From: Setophaga petechia
Taxonomy: Eukaryota > Chordata > Aves > Passeriformes > Parulidae
Direction of reading: 5' to 3'
NCBI GenBank assembly: GCA_024362935.1
Contig: JANCRA010000012.1
Location: 2,914,001-2,978,000, forward strand
DNA length: 64,000 nucleotides
This document shows, piece by piece, positions 12,668 to 23,900 of the stretch. Each line of letters begins with the position of its first letter. Within the stretch, counting starts at the first letter, position 1. A program made the position numbers and the translations under genes. The notes under the pieces are model-generated. The model worked only from the letters and a program-made list of their open reading frames with translations. It was not told the origin of the DNA and did no database searches.

Positions 12668-14039
12668 GCTTCCCACTGGAGCTCTTGACAGCAGCTCCCA
12701 AGCACTGCTGCTGTCCAAACACTAGGAAGTAACATTGCTAAATTAGCAAGTTATCTCATCAGAAGGCTTCTGCTTTGATTTTGCACATGAAATCTGTCAC
12801 CAAGTATCTTGCAATTTACTATGAGCACAAACATGAAGCATTTATAAAACTCTTAGGGATTTACAGATTTTAATTCACTACATAACTCACAAAACTTGAT
12901 TATACTACTTAAACTTGAAGAGATTAGATAAAATTTTATGGATTTGTTTCAATGCTTAAGATAAAAATCAAAAATCCAATTCCCATTTGTAGTGAAAATG
13001 ACATCCCTGTTTTAACATGTATTTGCCAAGGAAGCAGTACAACAGAAGACCATAAAGTTTTGATTATAATTGTTTAAAGTCCAGGGCCAGAACCTCCAAA
13101 GGAGACACTTGGTCTGCTAGGAAAAAGAGGAGCATGCCTGCAGGGGAACTTTCATTTGTCAGCCCACATTTCTTCTGTTGTTACCCAGAAATTCAGTGTA
13201 ACATAAACCTGCATCTAGATGGTAAAAGGAAAATATGAAAAGAAACAGCTCTAGCTTTAGGTCCGAGGGTCTCTTTCCAAGACTTTACTCTTGGATCTGC
13301 CCTTGGTCCCCATCTTGCCATTACTTTAATATGAAACTCTGTTTAAATAAAGACATGGCAGGAGACCAGGCCTCCTCAGGAGCTGAGTAGAAACTGAGGA
13401 TTTAGAGCAAATTAAGCCAAGTCAGGAACCCTAGTAAGTAAAGACCGGCTTGCAGAGAAACAGTTTGACTGCTGCTGGGGGACATCCTGACAAACCTGTG
13501 GTAAAAAGAGTTAAATAGACTTTTGAAAAGATCTTAAACATAGAGGGAGAGTTACCTCTCTGTGTATATATACTCTGTTGCTGGCTGACGTTGTCTTTCC
13601 ATAACAGGGAATTCCTTGACTTCACAGGGTCACATGGAGAGGTTTTGAGGGAGCTTGGTGCCAGGGGAATGCATGGGGACAGAGGCATTAGGTATGTTCA
13701 ATGCCATTCCTTCTACAGCCACTGCCTGTCTAGCTGAAATGTTATATTCATTGTCCTAGCTCTCGCAGCTGTTCCTAACAGGAGAGATACTTCAGTACCT
13801 CCATCACCTTTGGGACCCTTCATGCCTTCTTCCCAAGCACTAAAATATTCTCTGTCATTGCTTTGGAGTAATTCCCATGATACTTAAGCTTCTCACAGAA
13901 GCTCCTTTGGCTCTTCTGCCACTTCTGTTATCATGTGAAGCATCCTATGAAGAAATCTGGGATACCAGGCTTCTCAGACTCTCAGCTTTGTTATTCTGGA
14001 CCATTTATTTTTTATAGCTAGTCTGAATCTAGATATATC
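12668..14039. other. Spacer, no gene recognised
   Basis: AT-rich, with no supported exon and no clear repeat copy between the solo LTR and the next CR1 fragment. Confidence 0.6.
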
Positions 14040-14260
14040 CTCTTCTAGTTTAAACTCTCTTTTAGACCCTCTTCTAGTTTAAAACCATTATGCCTTGTCA
14101 TATTGCTACAGACCCTAATAAAAAGTCAGTCTCCATCTTTCTTATAATCCTCTTTAAGTATTGAAAGGCCACAATAAGATCTCCCTGGAGCCTTCCCTTC
14201 TCCTGACTATTAATTTATTCTGGACATCTAGTCACTCCTTTATATTGTTCAAGCCTTTCC
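14040..14260 (-). mobile_element. CR1 LINE fragment, diverged
   Basis: A minus-orientation CR1 copy. Segments such as CCTTGTCATATTGCTACAGA, CCATCTTTCTTATAATCCTC and GTATTGAAAGGCCACAATAA match the typical antisense reading. A CCTCTTCTAGTTTAAA block is present twice, about 30 bp apart, at its left end, an internal duplication. Confidence 0.85.
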
Positions 14261-17200
14261 AATAACAGGATAGATCTGTCAATGTGAACTCCGCAGGACT
14301 GTACATAGAGGACAAACAGTACAGAGTTTTCTTAGCCCCCATTGTGGCACATCCTTTTTCCAAGTTTGCATGGATGAACACATCCATCACTTTGCAAAAG
14401 AAGTTCCTGAACTGCTCTCAGAAACTCTTTTCCTCAGCAACAAAATGTACCCATCTGTCTCCTCTGCTGTGCGCCTCAGGGTCTGGGCACAGGCTTGTTA
14501 TTCCAGAGCAGGAGCTGGTAAACTGCCATGGGGTTATTGCCATGCTATAAAAGCTCTGAGAGCAAAAAACTGGTATAATCTTCTAAATGTGTAATTTTTC
14601 TTTACAGGCACCCATCTGCAGTGGGATGGTTTTCTGTCTCATTTCATGCAAGATGTCAGATTTTGCTTGTGAATCATCATTCCTCTTTCAGGGATTTATT
14701 GCAGTCTTTGCTGTCCCTGGATGTGTTTGTGGAAAGCTAGACTGGTGACTGCTATGAGCCCTGTCATTATAAAGCAAAATGAGTTAAGCAGGAGTCAGTA
14801 AACTTCTTTGCTCTCGAGAGCAGCAGGAGGCCCAACAACTTCTTTCAGCTGAAGCTGGCACTGACACCAGGCAAATCCATTCTGTGAGCAAACAGCAAAT
14901 CAGTGAAGCATCAGTAGACAGAAGCATCCAAAACGACTGAGGACAGCAGGACTGGGAGGCCAGCATTTCTTTGACTATGACCTGCAGAACCCTGAGATCC
15001 TCAATGGCATGGAAGTAATTAATAATTATTTTTGCTTATACAATGCTGTAAACCAGTTAAAAAATGCCAACATCTGGGGGAATAGCAAAAGCTGAAGATT
15101 TGTTTCTTTTAAATAAAGTACACAGAATGTTTTGCTATTAGTTACTGTCTGTTTACAGACAGAGTGAAATATTCATCATTAAAAGCCAGAAAATATTGGA
15201 AGATGTCTCAAAAATTATTGTTAAAACTCCCAATATGCTCTGTGGCATGATTTTAATGAGAAAAGATGTTGAGTCTTTAAAATGAAACATTCCTTGATCA
15301 ATATTCCACAATGATTCTGCCAGAATTTAAAAAAAAAAAAATTCTAGTAGGAGGAGAGTTCAGAGAGATTTCCTGCAGAACCAAAAACCATCCTGACCTG
15401 ATTTTGCTGGCAGGTAGTGCTCTACCTGTGGCATATTGTCAGCTTTAGATTAGACAGTTTAGACACAGCTGGAGTAGCTTTGGTTCAAACTGTTTTACTT
15501 TCTTGTGCTTCAGTGTCTATAACTGTAAGCCAGGGATAATAAGGATGAGCTCTTCTGGAGCTTCTTGAACCCTGTGACTGAAAGGCTAAAGATGTGTTTT
15601 CACAATTCCTATTAATACTCTTCTGTGATGGTGATATAAAGGCAAGAATTTTCCCCTATCCAGTCTTAGGTCAAGTGTGCTTGAGGCTGTCTTCAGTTCT
15701 CCTTCAGTCAGTGGCTTTAGGAGATGGGGCTCATGCTCTAGGCTTAGCTTTTCATTAGTGCTCCTTTTGATATAAGCCTCAGAGGGCAGTGCCAAGCTTG
15801 CTTCAAGTTGGAGATGCCATTCCCTCAGTGCAGCATCTGCTACAGCCTGCCAGCTCTACCCTTGCTGCACTTTACATGGCAGATAACCTGGGCTGGAATA
15901 AAGTTATAGAGCTTCACCTCTGCTTTGCTTTCCTCCAGTTCAATGCTGGCTTTGGGAGCCAGCTCTGTAGACACAAAGGATGTGCAAAGTGACTGCCAGC
16001 TGTACTAACTGCGCCCCCAGCACAGAGATAAATTCTGCCCTTGGCTTTAGCACCAAGGAGTCAGAGGAAGTACAACGCAGAGAACAGCTCCCACCGTCAG
16101 GGCCTGACTCACTGACAGTATCAACCCAGCAGGACCAGAGCATCCTCACCAGCAGGCTGAGCCCTGGAAAATGCCAGTGGAGTCAGCAAGATGTAACCAG
16201 ATGGGTTGGCCTAATATGTGATAATGGGAAATGAAGGGAAAAGAAATTACTAAATATAGCTTATTTACAAGGTGAAGTACAGAAGATGAACATTCCTATG
16301 CAAGATGCATATTTACATGTATATATAGTATTTGTAGGTGTACAGTTGATATATATAAATGCATATTTGTGTAGCTGTACATTTACTCAGTTTGGCTAAA
16401 TATTAGTAACATCAATACTAAAATCATTATTTCATTAGAAAAATCCCCACAGATGCACTTCTCTAACTGCTGTGAGACAGAAATGGTTGATCTCCTGCTG
16501 GGTTTATACAGCCTAAATATAGCTCAAAAGATGTTTCTGACACACTCGTTTCTCTTTTTGGTTGTCAAATGTACTCTGAGTAAGAGTACCCTGGAGAAAG
16601 GGGTTTCTGTGCTCTCAACATGCAGTCCTATTTCCTGTGAAGTAAAAGGGAAAGCAGCCTTGAAGAATGTGAGTCATCAGATCTGTCAAGCTGAACCACT
16701 AGGCAGAGGCAAGGCAGATGGAGATGTAAATGCAATCCAGGCTGAACAGACATTTTAAAAATGCAGCATTATCTCATCTTTCTCCTCTTTGGTCATTCAG
16801 TTAAATAAGTCCCCTTTGGTGGACAGGACACTAAAATTTTCCTTTCAGTTCAGCAGAGCAGTGTTTGCTATGTGCCTGCATCAATTATCTACCCCTACAT
16901 CAGCCAAGATGCACTTGCTGTCTGCTGGTTTGGTCAGTGAAACAGCAGGTGTGGGCCACACCCTGCCCTCAGCAAGCAGATGCTGGAGTAACACCTGGGT
17001 GCCCAACATCAGCAGCCTCCAGCTTGTGAAACGCAATTGGTGCTGGAACACAACATGTAGAGATGAGTAAGGTGGGTGTTCTCTGAGTTTAGCTTATCCC
17101 AGGGATGAGGAAGGTATATGGTTTCCTTTCTTTCTTTAAGTAGGTCAAGTTAAGTCTGATATTGATTTCTACAAGGGCAGCAACAGATGCTAACTCAATA

Positions 17201-18430
17201 GGAACCAGCAGTATTACAGAGAAGGACTTTGTCCACACAGACTTGAGTCCTGCTCTTGAATGAAAAGGCAACATGAGAACCTTTGTTGGCAACTCTTTCT
17301 AGAAAACACCACCCTCATCAAATGAGTAAGGGCACATGCCTGAGAATCTGGCCCTGCATTTTCTCCTTAATGAAATTCTCTCCAATTATTGAATTTTGCT
17401 GCTTTCAAAACACTTCACAAAGTGCAGATCCTTAGTTTTGAGAATATCTGCTTTGCCTGACACTGGTATTCCATATACTGGTACATATCACCCCAGACCA
17501 GTACTGACCTATGTAACTGTGCCAGGTGGAGAGTGAATGGGCAGCCTCAGGGATTCCCCCACAATTTCAGCTGTGAAATTGTCAGCTGAGCTGCTGCAGC
17601 CAGAAAGAAATTCACCACACTGCCTACTGACAATTGAAAGTACAATGGCATAAGGAAGTTACATCACTCTAAAACTGGCCTCAGGGTCCTATTCTTTCAC
17701 CTTGCTTTTAGTAACAAGTCTTATGGCAATTTTCTGGTTTTTTTTTTCTTCTAATTATTTATTGGTCTAACAAGTTCTGGATTATAATGGTTTTAATTAA
17801 TCTAAAAAATTGCCGTGGGGCATTTGACTCATCTCCAGAATCTAAGTGCCATTGCTTTCAGGTGACTCGAGTGACTGGCAGTAACCCTCCAGGCCAGGCA
17901 CTGACCTTGCCTGCAATCCTGTCACAGGTGATGTGCCACTCCTGTACCTTGAGTGGGATGAGATCCAGGCTATGTAGGGGCAGATTTGTTATTTAAAGTC
18001 ACACCAGGGCTGGAAGAACATAAGCCAGCAGGAGCCATTGCAGTCCTGTCTCCCAGCAGCCCAGGACCAGGCTCCATGTCTCCCCACAGCTCCGAGAGCT
18101 CGGGGTGCTCCAGCCAGCTCCTCCAGCTGTCCCCAACCCTCTGCCCTGCTGGCAGCACCTGTCCTGTGCCCTGCTGCCATTGGGATTGGGCTGTTCAGGC
18201 CAAAGAGGTCATGCAGCTGGGCACAACTGAATTAATTAATTTAAGGGGGAATGGTGGCTTCCCATTATGTAAATTACAGGTCCTGCATACTGTTTATCAT
18301 AAAATCCCCATTGTATGTAATTATGTGGGATGGACTGAACATTGCTTGGATGGGCTGGTTGAGCTTGGCTGTTGTTTCCCTCATAACATGGGAAGGATGT
18401 CTTCAACAAAGCATTTTGATGCCAGATAAG
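14261..18430. other. Spacer, no gene recognised
   Basis: No exon or repeat copy that I can support. Parts near 14600-15000, 16450-17100 and 17990-18200 are less AT-rich and open in short frames, but none reads like a conserved protein and no matched splice sites stand out. Confidence 0.55.
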
Positions 18431-19070
18431 GTAAAAGATTGTTAAGCCCATCCTGCAGAGATAAGGCAATGCTTTTCATCATACAAATTTCCTCTCCCCC
18501 AGCAAGGCTGACAGCATAAAACTCCCTCCCAGGGCAGGTGTTGGGCACTCACACAGAGGCCTGAAGCTATTCCTCCCTAAGGAGGCAGAGCTGGCACAGT
18601 CAGGAACAGGGCCAAAGAAGCAATCATGTCATTGGAAGGGGCCACAAGCCATCAAAAGACCCCCAAAGAAAACCCCTCCCCGGGGGAAGTACTGGGGCAT
18701 TCCCACATAAACCTGAATGTATATAAGCTGTCAAACTCTTTGTTGGGTGGGTGCTGGCCCCAGCAGATCAAGACTGCCATGATGACTCCTACCATGGACA
18801 TCAAAATGGCAACAATGAAGTCTTTTTGCAGATCCACGGGCGGTGACATCTTTCCTCCCCCCTATCTACTCTTATCCTTTCTGTCTCTTTCTTTCTTCTC
18901 CTCATTTATTTTCTTTGTCATACTTTTATAATTGTATAGAGAAGAAACAAAATGGCTACATACCTCCTTTCCAGTGCAACTATTTGTTTTAAAATAAACT
19001 TGCCTCAAAAATGTACACTGGTAATTCAGTGTCATTTTACTCTAATCCACCCCAAGGGATCTACTGACAA
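18430..19070 (+). mobile_element. Probable solo LTR, borders uncertain
   Basis: The block reads like a retroviral LTR. It has a promoter-like TGTATATAAGCTGTC near 18718, a pyrimidine-rich stretch (about 18850-18910), then AATAAA near 18993 and an end resembling CTACTGACA near 19070. I could not find a matching target-site duplication, so the ends are estimates and the class is unknown. It lies just past the likely PANX2 transcript end. Confidence 0.45.
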
Positions 19071-19154
19071 GAACTTCAGTTACCCTGCTGTAGAGGTTGG
19101 TTGTAACACTAAGCTAGGAAGTAGTACACATTAAAATATTCAGAATAATAGGCA

Positions 19155-20585
19155 TTTATTTTCAGTACTATTTTCATTAAATATTGGTATAATATATCCA
19201 TGTCTGAGGTAATAAATTAAAAATAAACTCAAGATTTCAGTCCCATATTTGTGCTGCATATTTTTTTCTACCATTATACATAATTTTGAAGCAAACACAC
19301 ACAGTCTGTAATTCTGAATGCAGCTAGGAATATTGTTTTACACAGTCACTTTTTTTTTCACTATAATTTTGCTGAGAATGGTTATTGCATGATACACTTT
19401 TAATAGATGTTTTAGTTATACTAGAGTTTTCTATTAGATCACACATATCGTAATTATAGGAAGATGGGCATGAAGATGTGCTTTGAGCCAAGGATGGCAA
19501 ATACTGAATCAGTGATAGCACATACTGCAGCATTGTTGTCTGCCTTCACTAGAGCCCAGATCCAGCAAAGCCATTTCAGTGTGTGCTTAGTTTTAGACAT
19601 GAGTCATTTCAGTGTCATCCATGGCCTTAAATTTTTGCTGAATCAAGGACTAGCCAAATCTGTATAACTGAATTAATAGACTTCTTTAACTGTGTGTTAT
19701 TTGAAAACAGGTTTGCTGGTTTCATATTATGGAAGATATTTTGTAATGACCTCTGTAAGGTTGTTCGTATCAGTGAAGCACCCATGAAAGTTTCTAACCT
19801 GGTTCATAAATACACTATGAAAAAATAAGCAGCTACAATGACTCTCTTCTACACATTTTGTTAAAAGTAACACCTGGTTTGAAAAGTTATTAAAGTAATT
19901 TTTTCCATGGTAAAATATATTTAAAAAAATAAACTCTTAATTTAATCATCTTCCATCAAACATATAAGCATGTTAAAGGGCGGGGCATAATTCAGGTATT
20001 TTCATTTATAAATGCAAGAGATTGAGTGTGTCAATCTTTTGCACTTAAATGCTGGTGGTAGTAAGGCCCTTTCAGCTAAGTCTTCATCAAGCCCAACATC
20101 AGTGAGCTAAATAAACAAACAAACACAAATTTTGCTTGCATATAACTTTTTCATAATCCTGAATTAAAAAAAAAAATTCTCCCTGCTTAGAAAAGAACTC
20201 TTATTTAACTGCTGCCATTAAAAAGTATACTTCACTTCCATGTTAAGTTTAATCAGTGATTCTGAATGCAAAGGATTTAAACACTCACTAAAATTGCTGT
20301 GGCATGCCATTAGACTCTTAATGTTCATAAATTGTGCTAATTCCCATTTCAATCAGGAAGCTATAGTTTAGAGTTAGAGCTAATGGTTGTCTTAGTGTTA
20401 AAGGTCTATTTCCACCAGATTTCCTTTATTCTATTTTTCAAATGACTGACAGTGCTTATGATGTGATCCTGAAAACCGTTTGGTGTTATTACCAGAAGCA
20501 ATAGTCTGTGAGAAAACTCTCCATGCTCATGCAGTGAGTTGCATTGCTGGGGGAGGGACCATGGCCCGCACTCCTGGGCCTGCCC
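19155..20585 (-). other. PANX2: Probable PANX2 3' UTR with distal poly(A) signal
   Basis: AT-rich sequence directly after the PANX2 stop codon, with no coding exon that I can recognise. A second minus-strand AATAAA lies at 19155-19160, just before a probable LTR copy begins at about 19070. A 3' UTR of about 1.4 kb ending there is plausible but not proven. A CCCCGCCC-like short element and several A/T homopolymers are the only other features I see. Confidence 0.4.
20425..20430 (-). terminator. Candidate proximal poly(A) signal of PANX2
   Basis: AATAAA on the minus strand (TTTATT on the plus strand), about 155 nt past the PANX2 stop codon. If used, it would give a very short 3' UTR. No strong GU-rich downstream element is obvious, so use is uncertain. 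Confidence 0.3.
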
Positions 20586-20947
20586 TCAGTACTCCACCGA
20601 GCTCACCATGGCCATGGGCTCGTCAAACGTTGCCAGCCTGATCTGCTTCGGGGTGGGGATGGAGAGCATCTCCCCGGGCTCCGCCGGAGAGTGAATCCCA
20701 TTGTCCATCATGCTGGACACCTCCTCCTCATGGTCCTCGTACAGCGTGTTGATGTGCAGCAAAGGGTGGGCTGGGTTGCAGCTCAGAGCAGGTGTGGGCT
20801 CTGGCTTGACCTGGTTCAGAGCCATACTGGTGGCAGCAGCAGTGGTGGCTATGTGGTTGTGGTTGCACGTGACAAAAGCCGCAGCCGCGGGCACAGTTCT
20901 GCATGCCTCGGATGAGTACAGGATCTCTTTTGCAGGATGAGGAGTGT
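20586..20947 (-). CDS. PANX2: PANX2 coding exon 3 (C-terminal tail)
   Basis: Encodes the last 120 residues (first codon shared with exon 2) and the TGA stop at 20586-20588. The acceptor is ttctcttgtag|AC. The end of the protein matches mammalian PANX2 clearly: a block HPLLHINTLYE and a final LATFDEP...VSSVEY, against the human ATFDEP...VSTVEF. The middle of the exon, with alanine- and threonine-rich AAAAAFVTC and TTAAATS, is poorly conserved against human, as expected for a disordered tail. The exon is moderately GC-rich relative to its flanks, the usual signature of a coding exon in this AT-rich setting. Confidence 0.95.
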
Positions 20948-23900
20948 CTACAAGAGAACAAAACAGGGAGATGAAGGACAGGTAGTCTCTCACCATTCCA
21001 GTCCATCAGCGAGGAGTGTCCTGAACCAATAAAAGTCATTGGCAATCTCGCCACTGATTTCAGTGGGATCAGAAGAGGATCCCAAGCGGAATTTTCTTGG
21101 GACCCTTTAAGAAATTCAAAGAGGACTGTTTGAAAACAACAGGGTTGTAAGCTCAGGGAAACAGGACAAACAAGAAGTGGGGTTTCTAAATCTCACTCTT
21201 TTTTATGCATGCTCATGCTTCCTTATGCTCATGGTATTTTTGTAAAATGAAGGAAAAAAAAAACCAACTAAAAAGTATATTCCCCTCCTAGTCTGGCCAG
21301 TGTTTTTTAAATGGTATGATTTAATGTTTTGACAAATGCATTGACTATTGAAATCCACAGGATGGAATACAAAAGGCATTGATATTTTCAATGGGAAAAA
21401 CCAGTGGTTACACATTGTAAGCCACCTGTCTTTAGAAAGAACTCAGCAATTTGTCATAAACTGAAGTCCAGAATTTATAAGTCTGCCTTACCTGATGGAC
21501 TGCAATGTAGGTCTAACTCAAAAACAAAGCTGAAAATTTTTAATGTGAATAGGGAGTCACAGAGCCTCAAAACTCCAGTAATTATTCTTTGCCCTTAAAA
21601 TATTCAAGCACTAATTTAGATTAAGGTAATTGAACCAGAAAACCTCAGCAATTTTGAGGAGTTGAAATCAGAGCAGGTGACTGGATAAAGAATGCTGTAC
21701 AATAGCTCACATGCACATTGGGGAGTTGGAGGACTCTAAGGAGCATAGGGATTTGGAAGTGACAGAAACTTTTATACCTCAAATCACTTCTTTGCTGGGC
21801 AGTGGGGTGACGGTAGAGGTCAGTCTGTCGAAGCCCAGAGGGAGGTCTTAGCTTGCAATGAGATGAGAGCCATTGCTTTAAGTACGTACAGATTTTTCTG
21901 TAACTTCAACTGCATTGTGCTTCTTTCTTATGTCAGTAGCTTACAAAAATAAACAAGAAGATATCTCTCTATCAGTTTATTTACTGATCTATCACTTTTT
22001 GTAATGTTAAAATGGCTTTCCTCATCATCCTAGCTCATAGCAGTTACTGATATATTTGAAACACTCCCTTGAGTTAAGAAAGAGACAGGCTTTACAGGAC
22101 CCAGAGGGAACCGAGGCATCAGAAAGAGCATCTCCTGTGAGGCACACAGGAAGGGAATGACAGAAATCCTGAATCCCTGACCAGCACCCACACTTCAGAA
22201 CATCCATTCTCTGGTCCATGTAAGACACAGGGCAATTTAAAGTGTGTGTGAAGAACAATGTCAACAAGCTGAGTTTTGATTTTCTAGGTGAAAAGCATAA
22301 GACAACCCCTGAGAGTTGGTAGTCTAAGCGATCTTTTTTCCACAGGCATCTTTAACTGCCATTAGTAGTCTCCCACACACCCCTAAGGGGCTATTACTGC
22401 TTAGGGTACAGATCATCTACCATGGCAGTTTCCATATGACTTGAAAATAAGGCAGGTTTGAAACGTGCCAGGTGCTGGTGGAGCAGGAAGGGTATCATGG
22501 AAGCCAAACTCTCCTCATTTCCTTGGCAAGGCATGCCCACATTTGTAGCTGTGAAAACCTGCTTACATTTGAAACATTACGCACACCAACAGTGTGCAGC
22601 CTGTTTTGTACAGCTCTACCTGTAACAATCTTTACCCTCCAAACAGTTGTTAAAGAGAGAGAACCTCTATTTCTGACACTTGCAAACCTTGAGAAAACTA
22701 GTTATCCCCAAATCTAGCAAGGTAGGTCAAAACAGTTCCATAAACTCTGAGTTCCTTAAGATTGCTATGTAAATTATGGCCTGTGGAGGTGGAATGGGCA
22801 TTATGGCATACTGTACCTTTGAGAGAGGAGGTAACATGCACTACAACATTCTCTTCCTGGTTTAAAAATCCACCCTCTTGGCTTTTTGACGTAGGCATCG
22901 AGGGCATGGCTTGAACCTCTGGCTTGGGTTTTTTGCTACTGAGTATATATGGATGAACATCCAAGGAAAAGTGCCGTGTGTGCTTTTTTTCACTGCTTGT
23001 GCTTGGGATGGCGTTTGGCTCGCTCTTGTGAGCAGATGATTGCTGTGAGGTCTTTGCAGCAGACTCCAACAAAGGAGCTATAAGGCTGTCTGTCGCTGTT
23101 TTTCTCCGCACGGGCTTCGGCTTATCAGGTTTGTGGTTCTCAACCTTCATGATGGCTAACTGCTCCTTGAATGGCTGGGGAAGGGGATTGGTGGTCGGGA
23201 TCCATTTCATCTTCTTCCTTGGCCTCTTAATGATGAGCTGTTCATTAGCATCAATGTCTGCTGGATCAACGCTTGGGTCTATGGTCTGGATCCCTGAATC
23301 CCGCATGGTTGGAGTGGCGTCGTGGTTGGACTGGGCCAGCGCTGCGAGCAGCTGGCGCACCACGTTGTCGTACATCAGATCGCTCTCATTTGTAATGAAA
23401 TCCAGACGGTTCAATGATTTTATGTGGTCCCTATTTTCGTTACAAAACATGGCCAAAATATTAATATCACAAAACTGGGACTTCTGCCACTGTTTCTTGG
23501 TCTTTATCCCGACTTTGTTCAGTTTATCAAATATGAAGTTAGACTTGCGGAATATGAAGAGGTGAATCAAGTTGATGAGGATTATCAAGTTCATGAAGCA
23601 GAGGAGAACGATATCTACACCAGCAATAATCCGCTGGAGCTGGACAGATGGCAGTTTACAGTTCACTCTGATGTGCAATTTGGAGCTGCTCGTTTTGTCT
23701 GGAGGCTCACCTAGTGCACATGTAAATTCATTTTGCTTCTGTGTAGCATAGTAGGTGGATAAGTATGTGATTGGTATGATGCTTAAAAAGATGATGAACA
23801 GATGTCTTGCAAGATAAAGCTTAGCTAAAAAGTTACTTCGTCCTCTTCGTTCCAGATATTTCTCAAACAAGTTCTGCTCGGGGCTTTTTTCCTTTTCTGC

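Noticed and set aside
20544..20940. Plus-strand frames of 123 and 79 codons over PANX2 exon 3
   Set aside because: Antisense shadows of the conserved exon, which has matching splice sites and a human-like C-terminus.
23131..23714. Plus-strand frames of 144 and 96 codons inside PANX2 exon 2
   Set aside because: They are antisense shadows of the conserved PANX2 coding sequence.
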